Positions 38,109-48,526 of a DNA stretch of 64,000 nt are shown in pieces. Made by a program: the position numbers and the translations under genes. Every line of letters begins with the position of its first letter. The first letter of the stretch is position 1. The notes under the pieces are model-generated. The model was not told where the DNA came from. It ran no database searches and saw only the letters and a list, made by a program, of their open reading frames with translations. This DNA comes from Leishmania infantum JPCM5 (Eukaryota > Euglenozoa > Kinetoplastea > Trypanosomatida > Trypanosomatidae), in NCBI RefSeq assembly GCF_000002875.2, contig NC_009412.2, forward strand, positions 447,001 to 511,000, read 5' to 3'.

Positions 38109-39243
38109 GTGTCTGCACTTCCACAAAACAGCGCGGTGTCTTTTCCACGCCCGTATATGTGTTTGATGTAAAGCAAGCGCGCCCCAAGTGCGCTATCGTT
38201 CTCTCTGTCTCCGTGTTCTTTTTCATTTCAATGCTTGGGGCGGTGCTGATGCCCATCTGTGGAGCACTCGTTCTCTGCTTCGACTGCCCCATTGAAAATG
38301 TTTGTTTGTTTGGCTGTTTCGTGTGCTTTTCGTAGCCGCCGTGGCCACCTCTCCTGCTGCGGTCGCTCCTTCTTCCTTTCTGTTAACCCACTGCTGTGTT
38401 CTTTCCCTGGTGGCCATCGCCTGCGCTCTCATGTATACACACATACATATATATATATGTATGCTCTTTGTTGTTGTTCGAATGACGTGGCCGCACCGCA
38501 TCAAACATGTCATGTATCTCCCTTGTATGTGTGCACGCTGGACCCTTTCCTTCTCCCTCTCTCCACATACGCGCATGCGCAGCGCACTTCGTGGATGACG
38601 ACATCAACACGTGACAAGGACTTGGAAAAAAAAAGCAAAAAGATAGCGACATCACGGAACTGGACACCACCTCCTCGCCAACTGCAATGCTGATAGGCGT
38701 CGGCGATGGTCGTTGCATCGGGTGCCGAAACACGACATGGTGCTTGCTGATTCCTGTCTGCAGCATCCGCGTGGCAGCAACGAAAGGAGCACGTACACGG
38801 CAGACGATCGAAGCATGTTTATGAACCCTAACATGTGCCGTCCGAGACCGTCTCTCACTGCCCGCTCTTGTCTGGGCAGGTCCTCTCTCGCATCTCCTCC
38901 CCATTTGGAGGGCTCCTTCCCTTCTTTTTCCTGCCCACCTACCCCACATCCTGCGCTACTCTTTGTTTTTGTTGTTTTCCTCTCTTCTCTGGGTGCTGCA
39001 CTGCATGACGCGCAGCAGCCACAGTTGCCTCGACAGTGGGTTTGGAGGACGACAGGGAAGAAGAGGAAGAGGAGAGGAAAGGCGCGCGTCAGTCCGCTGT
39101 GCGCCATCACTCCTCTTCGCGCCAATCACGCTTGCTACCTCCCGTCTGCATGGCACAGAATCGCCAGAATTCGCGGCCCTGCCGTGAATCAGCCGAGCTG
39201 AACCGTTTCACGGAAACAAGAGGAAAAACGGAGGCCGAACACA
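38109..39243 (+). other. Intergenic region before the DnaJ gene
   Basis: 1.1 kb without a gene. A (TA)n run lies at 38446-38459 within TACATA-type sequence. T/C-rich tracts lie at 38210-38290, 38545-38565 and 38900-38995. The last is a possible splice signal for the DnaJ gene. Confidence 0.6.
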
Positions 39244-40656
39244 ATGGAATCGAAGGCCAGCCTCCCACCACATTATGAGTGCCTTGGTGTAGACCCATCC
39301 ATCAACTCCGTGGACTTGGCGCGGCAATACAAGAAGCTGTCGCTGCAACTGCATCCAGACCGGGCAGCTTATCGCGACGACGCCGCCAACGAAGTGCACG
39401 TGCAGGAACGCTATCAGCGCATCACGGAGGCCTACGCGGTTCTGTCGGACCCAGAGAAGCGTAGAGCGTACGACGCGAAGCACGGTGTCAACTTTCAATC
39501 GCGTCTGGCGCGCTTGCAGGCCGTCATTGGTCAGCACAACACCATGGCGATGCAGCGCAGCGCGATGGGCCGTAAGACGACCGATTCGGCCTCCACATCC
39601 TCCCCCACAACTGATGAGCATGGCGCGCAGCACCTGCATGCTGCACCGCACAAGGATTCTGCAGAGCGCACGGTTGGCGATGACGACGAAGAAGACTATG
39701 ACCCCAACGACGTCCTCGCCCCGCCACGTGGTGCGCTGCATCAAGCCGGCTCAAGTGGTTTTTATAGCGGCGATAGCTGTGATGCAGATGGAGATGGCGA
39801 CTACATCGCCCGTCTGTTCAGCCTAAATCTGCGCGTCGGTGCTGAGGCGGCGCCAAAGACACGAAACGGGGTGCCCGTGGCGCAGTACCAGGCTATCACG
39901 CTTACCCGCGCGCTCAGCTCACCAGCATCGCCCTACGCAAGCACGTGGGGTCTCGTCTTTGAAAAGAACGAACTCGTGGGCCTTGATGGCGAATACCTGG
40001 AGGAGCTGGAGCGCATAGCCGGCCTCGCTGCCGTCCCGTTCCCGTCTTTGGTGCAGCAGATCAACGACACAATGGTGCTACCGACGACAGACGTGCCGCG
40101 GCTTCTATCTCGCCTCTACGAAGCAGAGTCCACACGGAGCTCAGCGGTGAGCCCCGTCACGGGCCAAACTGCGTCGACCAATAAGGACGCACGTTCAGGC
40201 CAGAGTAAAAAAGTGTGTGAGGTGTGTGTGGAGGCCCCGACCGACTCTTCACTGTCCTCCCCGACAGAACACCTCCACATGGTCTTGGCCTATAGCACCG
40301 TGACGTACGATCTCGTTGGTGAGGTACACCTGCTGGGCGATGATGACGTGATCAGTCGTTTGGTGCCGTCTTGGTGCGTTGCCCCACAACTGAGCCTGCT
40401 CATGCCGGATGCAACAGTCCTGTCTGTAAACAACACGCACGTCCGCTCCGCCGCGGAGTTGCGTGCGGCTCTGCGTGCGGCGGTGCTCGATGGAGAGGAC
40501 GAGGACGTCATGCAGGCGGTGAAGCGAGCTCGTAAATCGCGCGCTGTTGTTGTTGAGTTTTGCCAGCTTCCGTTTCTTTGCTCATGTTCGTCGCTTGAGA
40601 ATGTGTCCCTGTCCCTCCCTCCCACAACCAGCACCAGGCCTAGACTTGGCGTCTGA
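39244..40656 (+). CDS. DnaJ (Hsp40) domain protein
   Basis: A 470-residue protein with an N-terminal J domain (about 9-75). The Hsp70-stimulating His-Pro-Asp is intact (LQLHPDR, residues 37-39) and the domain closes with LSDPEKRRAYDAKHG. There is no Gly/Phe-rich or zinc-finger region, so it is a class III J protein. The rest is divergent, with a Ser/Asp-rich spacer (about 110-190). Near the C-terminus is a region (about 340-455) that reads like a PDZ-type fold (MPDATVLSVNNTHVRSAAEL, then AVVVEFCQLPF). There is no signal peptide or membrane segment. Its Hsp70 partner is unknown. BiP in this window is luminal and an unlikely partner. Confidence 0.88.
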   Translation: MESKASLPPHYECLGVDPSINSVDLARQYKKLSLQLHPDRAAYRDDAANEVHVQERYQRITEAYAVLSDPEKRRAYDAKHGVNFQSRLARLQAVIGQHNTMAMQRSAMGRKTTDSASTSSPTTDEHGAQHLHAAPHKDSAERTVGDDDEEDYDPNDVLAPPRGALHQAGSSGFYSGDSCDADGDGDYIARLFSLNLRVGAEAAPKTRNGVPVAQYQAITLTRALSSPASPYASTWGLVFEKNELVGLDGEYLEELERIAGLAAVPFPSLVQQINDTMVLPTTDVPRLLSRLYEAESTRSSAVSPVTGQTASTNKDARSGQSKKVCEVCVEAPTDSSLSSPTEHLHMVLAYSTVTYDLVGEVHLLGDDDVISRLVPSWCVAPQLSLLMPDATVLSVNNTHVRSAAELRAALRAAVLDGEDEDVMQAVKRARKSRAVVVEFCQLPFLCSCSSLENVSLSLPPTTSTRPRLGV

Positions 40657-41297
40657 AACACCGCGACTCTCGCACGCCTCCCTTCTCTTCTGACGCGCGC
40701 ACACACGCACACAAATGCGCGCGAAAAAAAAAAACAGCGAAAGCAAAAGAAGGAGTTCATGTTCTACGCACACCGCCTGCATCCCCTCCCCCGCACCTCC
40801 TCCCCCTCCTCTGCATGTCGCCTGCCCTCGTGGCGGGGATTGCGCGGGGAACGGCATTGAAAGCGTTCTCTGGCTGTTGTTTTCTTTTTGTCTTTGCAAT
40901 GGGCACCGCCCACCACTGTTGCCGCGATACTCCCCGTGACAATCGTGCCCTCTGGCGAGTCTCTCGATCGCGGTCCTCCCCTCTGCTGCTTGCGCGTCTA
41001 AAAACCCCTGCTTTTGGCCGTGGTTGATGCTTTCTAATGCTTTTCGCATGACTACTTCTCTGCTCTGCTCTGCTCCCCCGTCCCACGCACATTCACATGG
41101 ACAAACATGTGACCCCACACCCGCCCCCGCTGAGCACGGCGACCAACACACAAGCAACTCTCCTCCCCCCTCCCCACCCGATTTCGGCACTCAGTGCCCT
41201 CTTGCTTCGTGCGCGCACTGCATCCCTAACGCGCATTCCTCGCTCCTACAGCCTTCCTTCCTCTCCCCTTGCTTGTCTGTCTTGCCTCGAGAATAAC
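40657..41297 (+). other. Intergenic region before phenylalanine hydroxylase
   Basis: 640 bp without a gene. It has an A-run at 40724-40734 and CT-rich tracts at 40787-40815, 41155-41180 and 41245-41285. The open frame from 41097 to 41297 in phase with the hydroxylase is translated pyrimidine-rich sequence. Confidence 0.6.
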
Positions 41298-42656
41298 ATG
41301 CTGCTGCGCAGTCGTTTGTTGCTGGAGGCTGGCATGGCCGCCGCCGCCACCCTGAAGGACCAGTACGCCTCCTCCGGGAGCAACATCAAGGGCGCCGACA
41401 AGAAGACGCGGTGCCGCACGTCCCTGCAGGTGTCCCTCTCCACTGATAAGCCTGGCGAGCTGTGTCACCTGCTGAGCGTCTTCAAGCCGTACAGCATCAA
41501 CATCAGCCAGGTCGCCAACCGTCCTCGCGCGTACGAAAACAAGGCGCCGCTGCGCACCATCTTCCTCGACGTGGACGCTTACATTGAGGACGAAAGCATG
41601 AAGAAGGTCATGACGGAGCTGCACGCGAAATTTCCGAATGTAGTCGTAGCCGGATCATGGGTGATTCCGTGGTATCCGACGGAGCCCAAAGACCTCGACG
41701 AACTCGATCAGAGCACGCTCGCTGCTGGCGAGGAGCTGCAAGAAGACCCGGAAAACCCCCACCCCGGCTTCCACGACGAGGTCTACCGCGCCCGCCGCCG
41801 CGAGATTGTCGGGCTTGCCAAGAACTACAAAACCGGAGATCAGATCCCGATTGTAAACTACACAGAAGAAGAGAACCGTGTGTGGACAGTTGTCTACGAC
41901 CACCTGACCCGCCTGTACCCGACGCACGCGTGCCAACAGTACAACTACGTCTTCCCGCTGCTCCTCGAAAACGGTGTGCTGAGCCGCACACAAACGCCAC
42001 AGCTGCGCGATGTGAGCGAGTTCCTGAACGAGGCGACCGGTTTCACGGTACGCCCGGTGACGGGGCTGCTGACGTCGCGCGACTTCTTGAACGCCCTGGC
42101 GTTCCGCGTCTTTTACAGCACCCAGTACATTCGCCACGCGGCTCAGCCGTTGTACACGCCGGAGCCGGACATGGTGCATGACATCATTGGTCACCTGCCC
42201 CTGCTCTCTGATCCCGACTTCGCCAACTTCACCCAGACGATCGGCCTCGCCTCCCTTGGCGCCAGCGATGAGCTGCTGGACAAGCTGGCAAAGGTCTACT
42301 GGTATAGCGTCGAGTTCGGCCTCTGCAGCGAGGGCGGCCGCCGCAAGGCCTACGGTGCTGGTATTTTATCGAGCTGTGGCGAGCTAGAGTACGCACTGAG
42401 CGACAAGCCGGAGTGCGTCCCGTGGGACCCCACAATGGCGTCCAAAACGCCGTTCCCCATCACCAAGTACCAGCCGCGGTACTTTGTGGCTGAAAGCTTC
42501 TCAGATGCGCAGCGTAAGCTGGAGACGTGGCTCAGCTCGCAGGAGAAGCCGCTGTACACCGTCTACAACTCGTACTCGCGGCGCGTGCAGTCGTACCCGA
42601 AGAACACGTGGAACATGCTCCAAGAGCAGATGAAGCGAACAAACTTCACCTTCTAA
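41298..42656 (+). CDS. PAH: Phenylalanine-4-hydroxylase
   Basis: A 452-residue aromatic amino acid hydroxylase that converts phenylalanine to tyrosine with tetrahydrobiopterin and oxygen. An N-terminal ACT-type regulatory domain (about 40-115) reads LQVSLSTDKPGELCHLLSVF. The catalytic domain (about 150-452) has the iron ligands His294 and His299 in HDIIGH and Glu339 in YWYSVEFGL. The 40-residue spacing between the second His and the Glu is the same as in animal enzymes. Pterin-site sequence (TGFTVRPVTGLL, then RDFLNALAFRVFYSTQYIRH) is complete. The C-terminal tetramerisation tail is short. Leishmania cannot make pterins and scavenges them, so this enzyme links amino acid and pterin metabolism. 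ATG 41298 follows a CT-rich tract. The N-terminus before the ACT domain shows no clear targeting signal. Confidence 0.96.
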   Translation: MLLRSRLLLEAGMAAAATLKDQYASSGSNIKGADKKTRCRTSLQVSLSTDKPGELCHLLSVFKPYSINISQVANRPRAYENKAPLRTIFLDVDAYIEDESMKKVMTELHAKFPNVVVAGSWVIPWYPTEPKDLDELDQSTLAAGEELQEDPENPHPGFHDEVYRARRREIVGLAKNYKTGDQIPIVNYTEEENRVWTVVYDHLTRLYPTHACQQYNYVFPLLLENGVLSRTQTPQLRDVSEFLNEATGFTVRPVTGLLTSRDFLNALAFRVFYSTQYIRHAAQPLYTPEPDMVHDIIGHLPLLSDPDFANFTQTIGLASLGASDELLDKLAKVYWYSVEFGLCSEGGRRKAYGAGILSSCGELEYALSDKPECVPWDPTMASKTPFPITKYQPRYFVAESFSDAQRKLETWLSSQEKPLYTVYNSYSRRVQSYPKNTWNMLQEQMKRTNFTF

Positions 42657-45409
42657 TCAGACTGAGACGACGCTGCGCACAGACGCAAGCACGTGCTCTT
42701 GCGCAAAGGGAGCCGAGGAGGCTCAGGTCCGTGGCCCGAGGACACGGGCACTTGCTGCTGCAAGACGTAAGAGGATAAGGGTGATGGGGGCACGCATCAA
42801 GGCAGGTGCCACGCCATCTCGTACGTGAGGGCTAGACGCTCACATGCAAGCACGCATGCAAGACGCGTGTGCTGGCGATTATGTGTTGTTGGACGGCTTC
42901 TCTGCTTGCGTGTTCCTCTCGTGTCCTTTTTCTTCTTGTTGTCTCCGGGTGATCTCAGCCGCCGGCGATGTTCGTCGTACTGACGTGTGTGTGTGTGTGT
43001 GTGTCGCGCACGCCACTGTGGTGCACACGAACGCAGAGTGTATGTGTGTGTATGTATGGGGCGTATTTCCATGGTGCAGCTGCCGATGCTTGTCGGCGGT
43101 CACTCCGGCTCTTCCCCTCGTCTCATATGGGTGTTTGTATGGGTGTGTGTCTGTATCTCCCTCACCGCAGTCGCCTCTTTGTTGTTTTCGTTTTCGTTGG
43201 TGGCCCACCCTCCCTCCCTTTCTCCCTCACACCGCCGCTCTGCCACTTCATCCCGTGCCTCTTCACGGGCCGTCACACGCAGCCGGCCAGGCGTTCGTGG
43301 AGGTCGTGGGAGGAGTGTTAGAATACTGATGAGCTTGACTGCATGTAGCTTACCAGCGTCCTTGAGCAAGAAGATGCTGTTTCCAAGTGGCTTTTATTGC
43401 TTGCTCGTGCGTTTTGCGCGCTGCTGCGATGCAGGAGGAGGCAAACGGCGAAGTGGCGCGGATGCATAAAACAAGTGCAATGTAGGGGGTGGGAGGAGCG
43501 AGGCTGTGATGGGAGAGTGGGCGTTTTAGTTTCTCGACGGTGCATGCAAGCCGAAGACCCAGACAAGATCTCCGTTGATATCCCCCCCCCCCCTACACCC
43601 CCCTCCACTATCCACACACACACATACATACTCTAGCGTCCCCTCCTCCTCGTGCGTGCCTTCCGTTCTCTTCGGTGTCTGTCGCGAAACTATGCATCAC
43701 CCGCCACATCGCATCTCACAGGCCCTCACCCGCTTTCACCCCCCCCCCAAAAAAAAAGAAAACGTTTTCTTGTTCGTCGCACTGCGCGTTCGAACGACCG
43801 GAAACGACATAACATATTTTCTGTATATAGAAAAAAAGGAGGGGCGGGGACGAATACGCCTTCCTTGTGCACCTCACCCCCTCCACCCCCGCCCCCGCTG
43901 ATACGTCTCCTCTTTTTTTGGCTCGTAAGTTTTTTATTTGTGTGTGATTTCAAACACCTGTGTGTGTTGTACTTCAGTTAAAGCTTTCCTTTTTTTTTGC
44001 GGGGCGGCGCGAGGCCAGGGGTGCTGCTGTTTTTTTCGTGGTGGGGCTCATGTGCACCTTCTCGCGTCAATGTGGGTCCTTTGGTTTCCACGTTGCTTGT
44101 TTTCACTTTTCTGTTTTTCTTTTTTTTCTTATTTTTTTTTCTGCATCGGTTGTTGTGGCATGGTCCTCTTCATCGCAACACGTACGATGATGTCGAGGCC
44201 CACACACGCAACACGCGCGCACGCTGACAACACATAAAAGGAAAGCATGAGGCGTGTCATGGGAAAATTGTAAAGCACTAAAAAACCCTCTTTTGCTTGT
44301 TTTAGTTTGAAGAGAGGTGAAGGGCACCACCGAGGTGACCCGCAGTGCCCCTCCGTATGTTGAAAGTGTGGTAAACCTGCAGCAACAACCACAGGAAAGC
44401 AGGTCTCGGCCCATCCAGTCGGTCTCTGCAAGCCCGGCTGCCTTTGTTGCTCCTTGGGCGCTACAAGCAACGTATAAGGGCGTCTTGTGCGCGCCGCATG
44501 TAAAGCGGAGGGCGGAGGAGGTGCGCCAACACCTTTGCGGTGTTCTGAATTCGTGCGTGTGCGTCTTGGTTTATCTCTGTTGCACAGCCATTCTCCGACG
44601 GAGTTACTTCCGCTGCACACGCGCCCACACATCGCATTGGATCCTCTCAGCTTAGCAGCGAAAAGCATGCCTAGTCTAGTATATTAAGCGAAGCAAGTAG
44701 TTTATGCGCGTGCCTCGCTCGCTCGCACACGAAGCGGCCACCTAAGAGGAGCAACTTTACTCCTCGAATCGGAAGGCGTGCGACAGGGAGCAGGGGGCGA
44801 CATATTGATCTCGCCATATTGTGTCTGTCACCGGCTGTGCCCCTCCTCCTCTACTTTTTTCTTCGCCCCCTTTCGCCTTCCAGCCGGCAGATTAACGTTC
44901 TCTGTGCAATATTCCAGTAGCTAAAAAGTCTTCACGGTATACAGCATGAACGGGAAAAAAAAACGCAACATGCAGAATGTCAAAACGAGAGCAAGGCACG
45001 AGTTTGCAAGCGTAATGCAACGATGCCGTAGCGGCTTCTGTGAAACAAAAAGGAAAACGGTGCACGTGTTCATCGCTCTTCTTTTTTGTGGAAATCAAAC
45101 ACGAAGAGAGACAGAGAGAGACGCGCATCCTTTACGGAGAAGAAGGGGTGTTGCAGGGTCGAGGCAGCCTAAAACGAGCAACCCCTGTAATGGAGCTCTT
45201 TCCCGTCTTCTACGCGCTGTACACACCCTACACCCTTTCTCTTCTTCTTACTCGCTTTCCTGCTCTTCATTTGATAGAGCCATCACACAGGACGTCGCCG
45301 CCGCGCTCAACGCAGTGGAAGGCACCGGTACTGCGGCCTTGCGCAAGCCCTTTCTTTCTACGTGTTCTTCAGCCCCCGAGAGCCTTCTCCGATTCGTGGG
45401 CTGCCTATC
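42657..45409 (+). other. 2.75-kb intergenic region
   Basis: No convincing gene or structured RNA was recognised. It holds TG runs (42985-43004, 43040-43060 degenerate), a C-run (43580-43590), C/A-rich sequence (43610-43630), a C-run followed by an A-run (43740-43758), and T-runs (43912-43919, 43990-43998, 44128-44141). Between about 44250 and 44700 the composition is less repetitive, but stops are frequent. CT-rich sequence at 45225-45260 probably serves the next gene. Confidence 0.55.
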
Positions 45410-46729
45410 ATGACGTCTCGGCACCCAACTCGGCGACTTGTGGATGTGCTAAAGCAGAACAGCAGGAAGACGCTCGACCGCCACGCGGCGCAGTTGGCCG
45501 CGGCAGCATCATCGCTTCCAGCCGAGGCGATCCAAACACGATTCCTGCGCAACCAGTTCCTCATCAACCCCAAATCTTTGCAACTACTTTCGACAGAAGA
45601 GCAGCTCACGCGGTGGCACGTTTTCGGGGTGTACAAGCCCCCATTCTGCCCCATGCGCCGCGTTGAGGCAGCGGACAACTACCACAACGTCTCTGTCGAG
45701 TCGTTCGTGGAGTCCGCACTTCAGTCGAAGGACGTCTACCCGGTGCTAAAGCGTGTCTTGAAGCCGTCCGAGGTGCGCGTGCGCGTCCTCTACAATCTCG
45801 ACAGCTTTGCCTCGGGTCCAGTGCTCATCAGCGTCTCCGATGCCCACCGCTACGCGACGTCGCTGCAGACGACATCGATGGAGTACGATCTACTCGTTGG
45901 TGGGCATCTCCCGGTACACGGCACTGGCAATCACACTGTCATCGACGTGGCGCAGCTCTTCCCTGGCGCCTCTGTACCTCTGTCCAGCAGCGGCGTTGGT
46001 GCAGACGCTGAAAAGGCATCCGCCGTTGTACCCCAGGCCCACTACGAGGTGAAAGAGAACGGATACTACAGCGTGCACCCGGTGTCGCTACTGCACATCG
46101 TGATTCGGAGCCCGCCAACGTCGCAGCCGCCGATGCTGGAACGGTTTGCGCGGGAGCAGCTTGGCACCTGTGTCATCGGTGACCCACTGGTGATGGGGGA
46201 GCTGATGCAGCTTCGCGCTAACCCAGCCGCGCCGAGCTCACGCATATCGGCAAGCTCCACGAAGGAGAGTAGCGACTCTGCACAGAAGTGTCGAGGGGAT
46301 GCTGAAGATGGGTGTAGCGGGTCCAAGAGAGATCCAGCCGCACAAGCAGCGGCCATGAGGCTAGCCGCAAACCCGCACATTGTCCCCTGGCGCGGCGACT
46401 GCGACTTTCCTCGCGTCTTTATGCACCTGCGTGAGGTGCGAATCGACACTAGCGCTGAGACACCGAGCAGCGTCCCTGAATGCGCCTATGCGCAGGACTC
46501 GCACTCTATGCTCCACAGCGCCACAATGGCCTTCATGGGCAGCCACCACAGCGGCAGTGCCTCACGAGAGCAAATGCATGCACAGCAGTTTGCACCGTCT
46601 CAGGAGATTCAGGTGCACTGCCGCAAGTGTTTCGACGGTCTCCTGCAGAAGCAGCTCAATGCCTCGTTCAAGTCTCGCCGAATGGGCTTACTAGATGGCA
46701 CTTGGACTCCACAGACAGAGTACTTGTGA
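45410..46729 (+). CDS. Divergent RluA-type pseudouridine synthase-like protein
   Basis: A 439-residue protein with a recognisable but eroded RluA-family layout. VFGVYKPPFCPM (about 71) stands for the usual VVNKPPG strand. VLYNLDSFASGPVLI (about 126) stands for the catalytic HRLDRxTSG motif, keeping the aspartate (Asp131) but with Asn for the preceding Arg. MEYDLLVGG (about 157) matches KxYxALVxG, and LGTCVIGDPLVMG (about 251) matches the GxPIxGDxxYG motif. The family makes pseudouridine in rRNA or tRNA. The N-terminus (Arg/Lys/Ser/Thr-rich, no acid until residue 12) could be a mitochondrial signal. The weakened catalytic motif leaves open a non-catalytic role, for example as a mitoribosome assembly factor. 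The ATG at 45410 is the first in the frame; upstream only GTG is available. Confidence 0.7.
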   Translation: MTSRHPTRRLVDVLKQNSRKTLDRHAAQLAAAASSLPAEAIQTRFLRNQFLINPKSLQLLSTEEQLTRWHVFGVYKPPFCPMRRVEAADNYHNVSVESFVESALQSKDVYPVLKRVLKPSEVRVRVLYNLDSFASGPVLISVSDAHRYATSLQTTSMEYDLLVGGHLPVHGTGNHTVIDVAQLFPGASVPLSSSGVGADAEKASAVVPQAHYEVKENGYYSVHPVSLLHIVIRSPPTSQPPMLERFAREQLGTCVIGDPLVMGELMQLRANPAAPSSRISASSTKESSDSAQKCRGDAEDGCSGSKRDPAAQAAAMRLAANPHIVPWRGDCDFPRVFMHLREVRIDTSAETPSSVPECAYAQDSHSMLHSATMAFMGSHHSGSASREQMHAQQFAPSQEIQVHCRKCFDGLLQKQLNASFKSRRMGLLDGTWTPQTEYL

Positions 46730-47302
46730 GGTCCCGAACAAAAAAAAAGGAGGGCCACAGAGGCCGTCGCGAGAGCGGAGGGGCAGCTGTGCCGCGCGGA
46801 GGTGGTGTAACCGACGAGGTGCAAGACACGCGGTTCAGACGAGGAATGAGGGCAAGTGAAGAGACCTGCACAGCAGGTGCGCATGCGTACGTGGCGTGCA
46901 TGCGAGCGAGTGTACAAGCCGCGCGGCGTGCACGCGTCCTCTTTCGTTGACTGTTTTCTAACAGCTGTGATTCGGTAAGTCTCTCTCTCTCTCTCGCTGT
47001 TCTCGCTTGCGCGCTTGGAAGGACTTCCTTGAGTTTGTGTGTGTGTGTGTCTACGTGATCTGCACTGACATCTACTCCGTTGTGGCACGTATCAAGGAAC
47101 TATAACTGCAAGCGTCTGCGAGCCGTGCTCTATGACTTTGTAGGGCTTCACCTACACACACCCGGAGCTTTCCAGGATTCGTCTTGGCGACAGCTGGTTC
47201 GCACGCTTCTGCCTCTCTGCACCTCCAGATCACCTGCCCATGCTCGGCAACTAGGCGCCCACTTGCTGGATTTCTCGAAATTCTTCTTCGTCTGTTTTCT
47301 TC
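46730..47302 (+). other. Intergenic region before the RING gene
   Basis: 570 bp without a gene. It has an A-run at 46740-46748, a (CT)n run at 46979-46996 and a TG run at 47035-47050. The pyrimidine tract TTCTTCTTCGTCTGTTTTCT lies directly before the ATG at 47303. Confidence 0.6.
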
Positions 47303-48526
47303 ATGAAAGCCACGAAGCTTCCCCTGGAGATGAACAGGAATGCCAAAGCCTTGCGGCGAAGGCCGCCTTCCACACGCAAGCATGGCGCACAAACACATAC
47401 AGAACGATCTGCAGACGTTCGCCAACACACGGAAGATGTGGACCAAACAACGGACCACGAGAGTAGCGATGCCGATGCCATCGTCATTCCAGACACGGCG
47501 CAGTTGATGCAGTCGAAGCGGCTGCAGATTCTCGCGGATCAGCTCGAACGCTCACTCCGTGTCCTAGGCCAGAAGCTCGACCGCATGCAGATGCGGATGG
47601 AGAACGCCGGCCGTGGCGCCCTACTGCCCTTCCAGCTGCGCCGAGCCAAGCAGGAAAAGGAGGAGCTGAAGCGCGAGATCATGGCGACGCAGCGGACCAT
47701 CAAGAGGTTGATCTTCATGTCAACCCAGATGAAGCAGATGATCGCACTCAAGAATGAAGTGCTGCAGAGCACACGCGCGCGTCTTCTGGAGGAGATCAAG
47801 ACGCTGGAGACGCAGGTCCACGAGAACGCGGAGCAGATTCGTCGCGGGTATGTCCAGCGCATCAGCATGCTGCAGCGCTACTGGCCATGGAGGCAGCTAC
47901 GCGAGCTCGGCGACACCACGGTGGGTAAAACCTTCGAGGAGGAACTGGCACGAGGCCCTCGGTACCGCAACATTGGGATTCAAAACAACATCCAGACTGA
48001 CTACATTGTCCAGCAGCTACACTGGTTGCAGGAGCTGGGCAACCGCGAGGGCGTCTTTCGCGGTCACCTGCGCCTCCTGGAAGGCATGGTCGAGGACTTG
48101 AACGACATTACCGATCTGCTCGAGACCACCATGACGTGCACCGTTTGTGGCATGCTCTACGAGAATCCCGTGATCCTCTGGCCCTGTGGTCACTCCTTCT
48201 GCCTCCCCTGCGTTGAGTGCCTTGCGATTGCGCCGAGTTTGTACCGCTGCCCAACGTGCGGCAGCATCGGCAGCGAGGGATTTGTGCACAACCTGCTGCT
48301 CGCCGAGACGGTAGCCAAGTGGATGTTCAAGGATAAGGGATACGGAGACACTCAAGCGCCACTCAATGCCATCCGTGTCCATCTTCCGCGGTTTCGGCAG
48401 GACAGCATCCAGTCGCGGATTTCGCAGCTGAAGAAAGACCTGCGAGAGTCGGCCGAGAGGGCCGCCTCGCCGGGGAAGGATCCTGCAGAGCGGGAGTTAA
48501 TCGCCATTTCTTATCGACTCTATTAG
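47303..48526 (+). CDS. RING finger protein with coiled coil, putative E3 ubiquitin ligase
   Basis: A 407-residue protein. A basic, probably disordered N-terminus (1-60) is followed by a coiled coil (about 68-190). A C3HC4 RING finger at 279-319 has ligands Cys279, Cys282, Cys295, His297, Cys300, Cys303, Cys316 and Cys319. RING fingers recruit E2 enzymes and transfer ubiquitin. The coiled coil plus RING order resembles TRIM/BRE1-type ligases, but there is no B-box and the RING is C-terminal. No substrate can be predicted. The ATG at 47303 lies at the end of the pyrimidine tract with no AG between. If the first AG downstream were the acceptor, translation would begin at Met10 (47330) and the domains would be unaffected. 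Confidence 0.87.
   Translation: MKATKLPLEMNRNAKALRRRPPSTRKHGAQTHTERSADVRQHTEDVDQTTDHESSDADAIVIPDTAQLMQSKRLQILADQLERSLRVLGQKLDRMQMRMENAGRGALLPFQLRRAKQEKEELKREIMATQRTIKRLIFMSTQMKQMIALKNEVLQSTRARLLEEIKTLETQVHENAEQIRRGYVQRISMLQRYWPWRQLRELGDTTVGKTFEEELARGPRYRNIGIQNNIQTDYIVQQLHWLQELGNREGVFRGHLRLLEGMVEDLNDITDLLETTMTCTVCGMLYENPVILWPCGHSFCLPCVECLAIAPSLYRCPTCGSIGSEGFVHNLLLAETVAKWMFKDKGYGDTQAPLNAIRVHLPRFRQDSIQSRISQLKKDLRESAERAASPGKDPAERELIAISYRLY

Noticed and set aside
41097..41297. 67-residue N-terminal extension of phenylalanine hydroxylase
   Set aside because: It is Pro/Ser/Leu-rich translation of a pyrimidine tract. The family begins with the ACT domain after ATG 41298.
42657..45409. Possible tRNA or snoRNA genes in the longer gaps
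   Set aside because: No T-loop GGTTCGAATCC-type sequence, and no paired C/D boxes in suitable spacing, could be recognised by eye here or in the other gaps.
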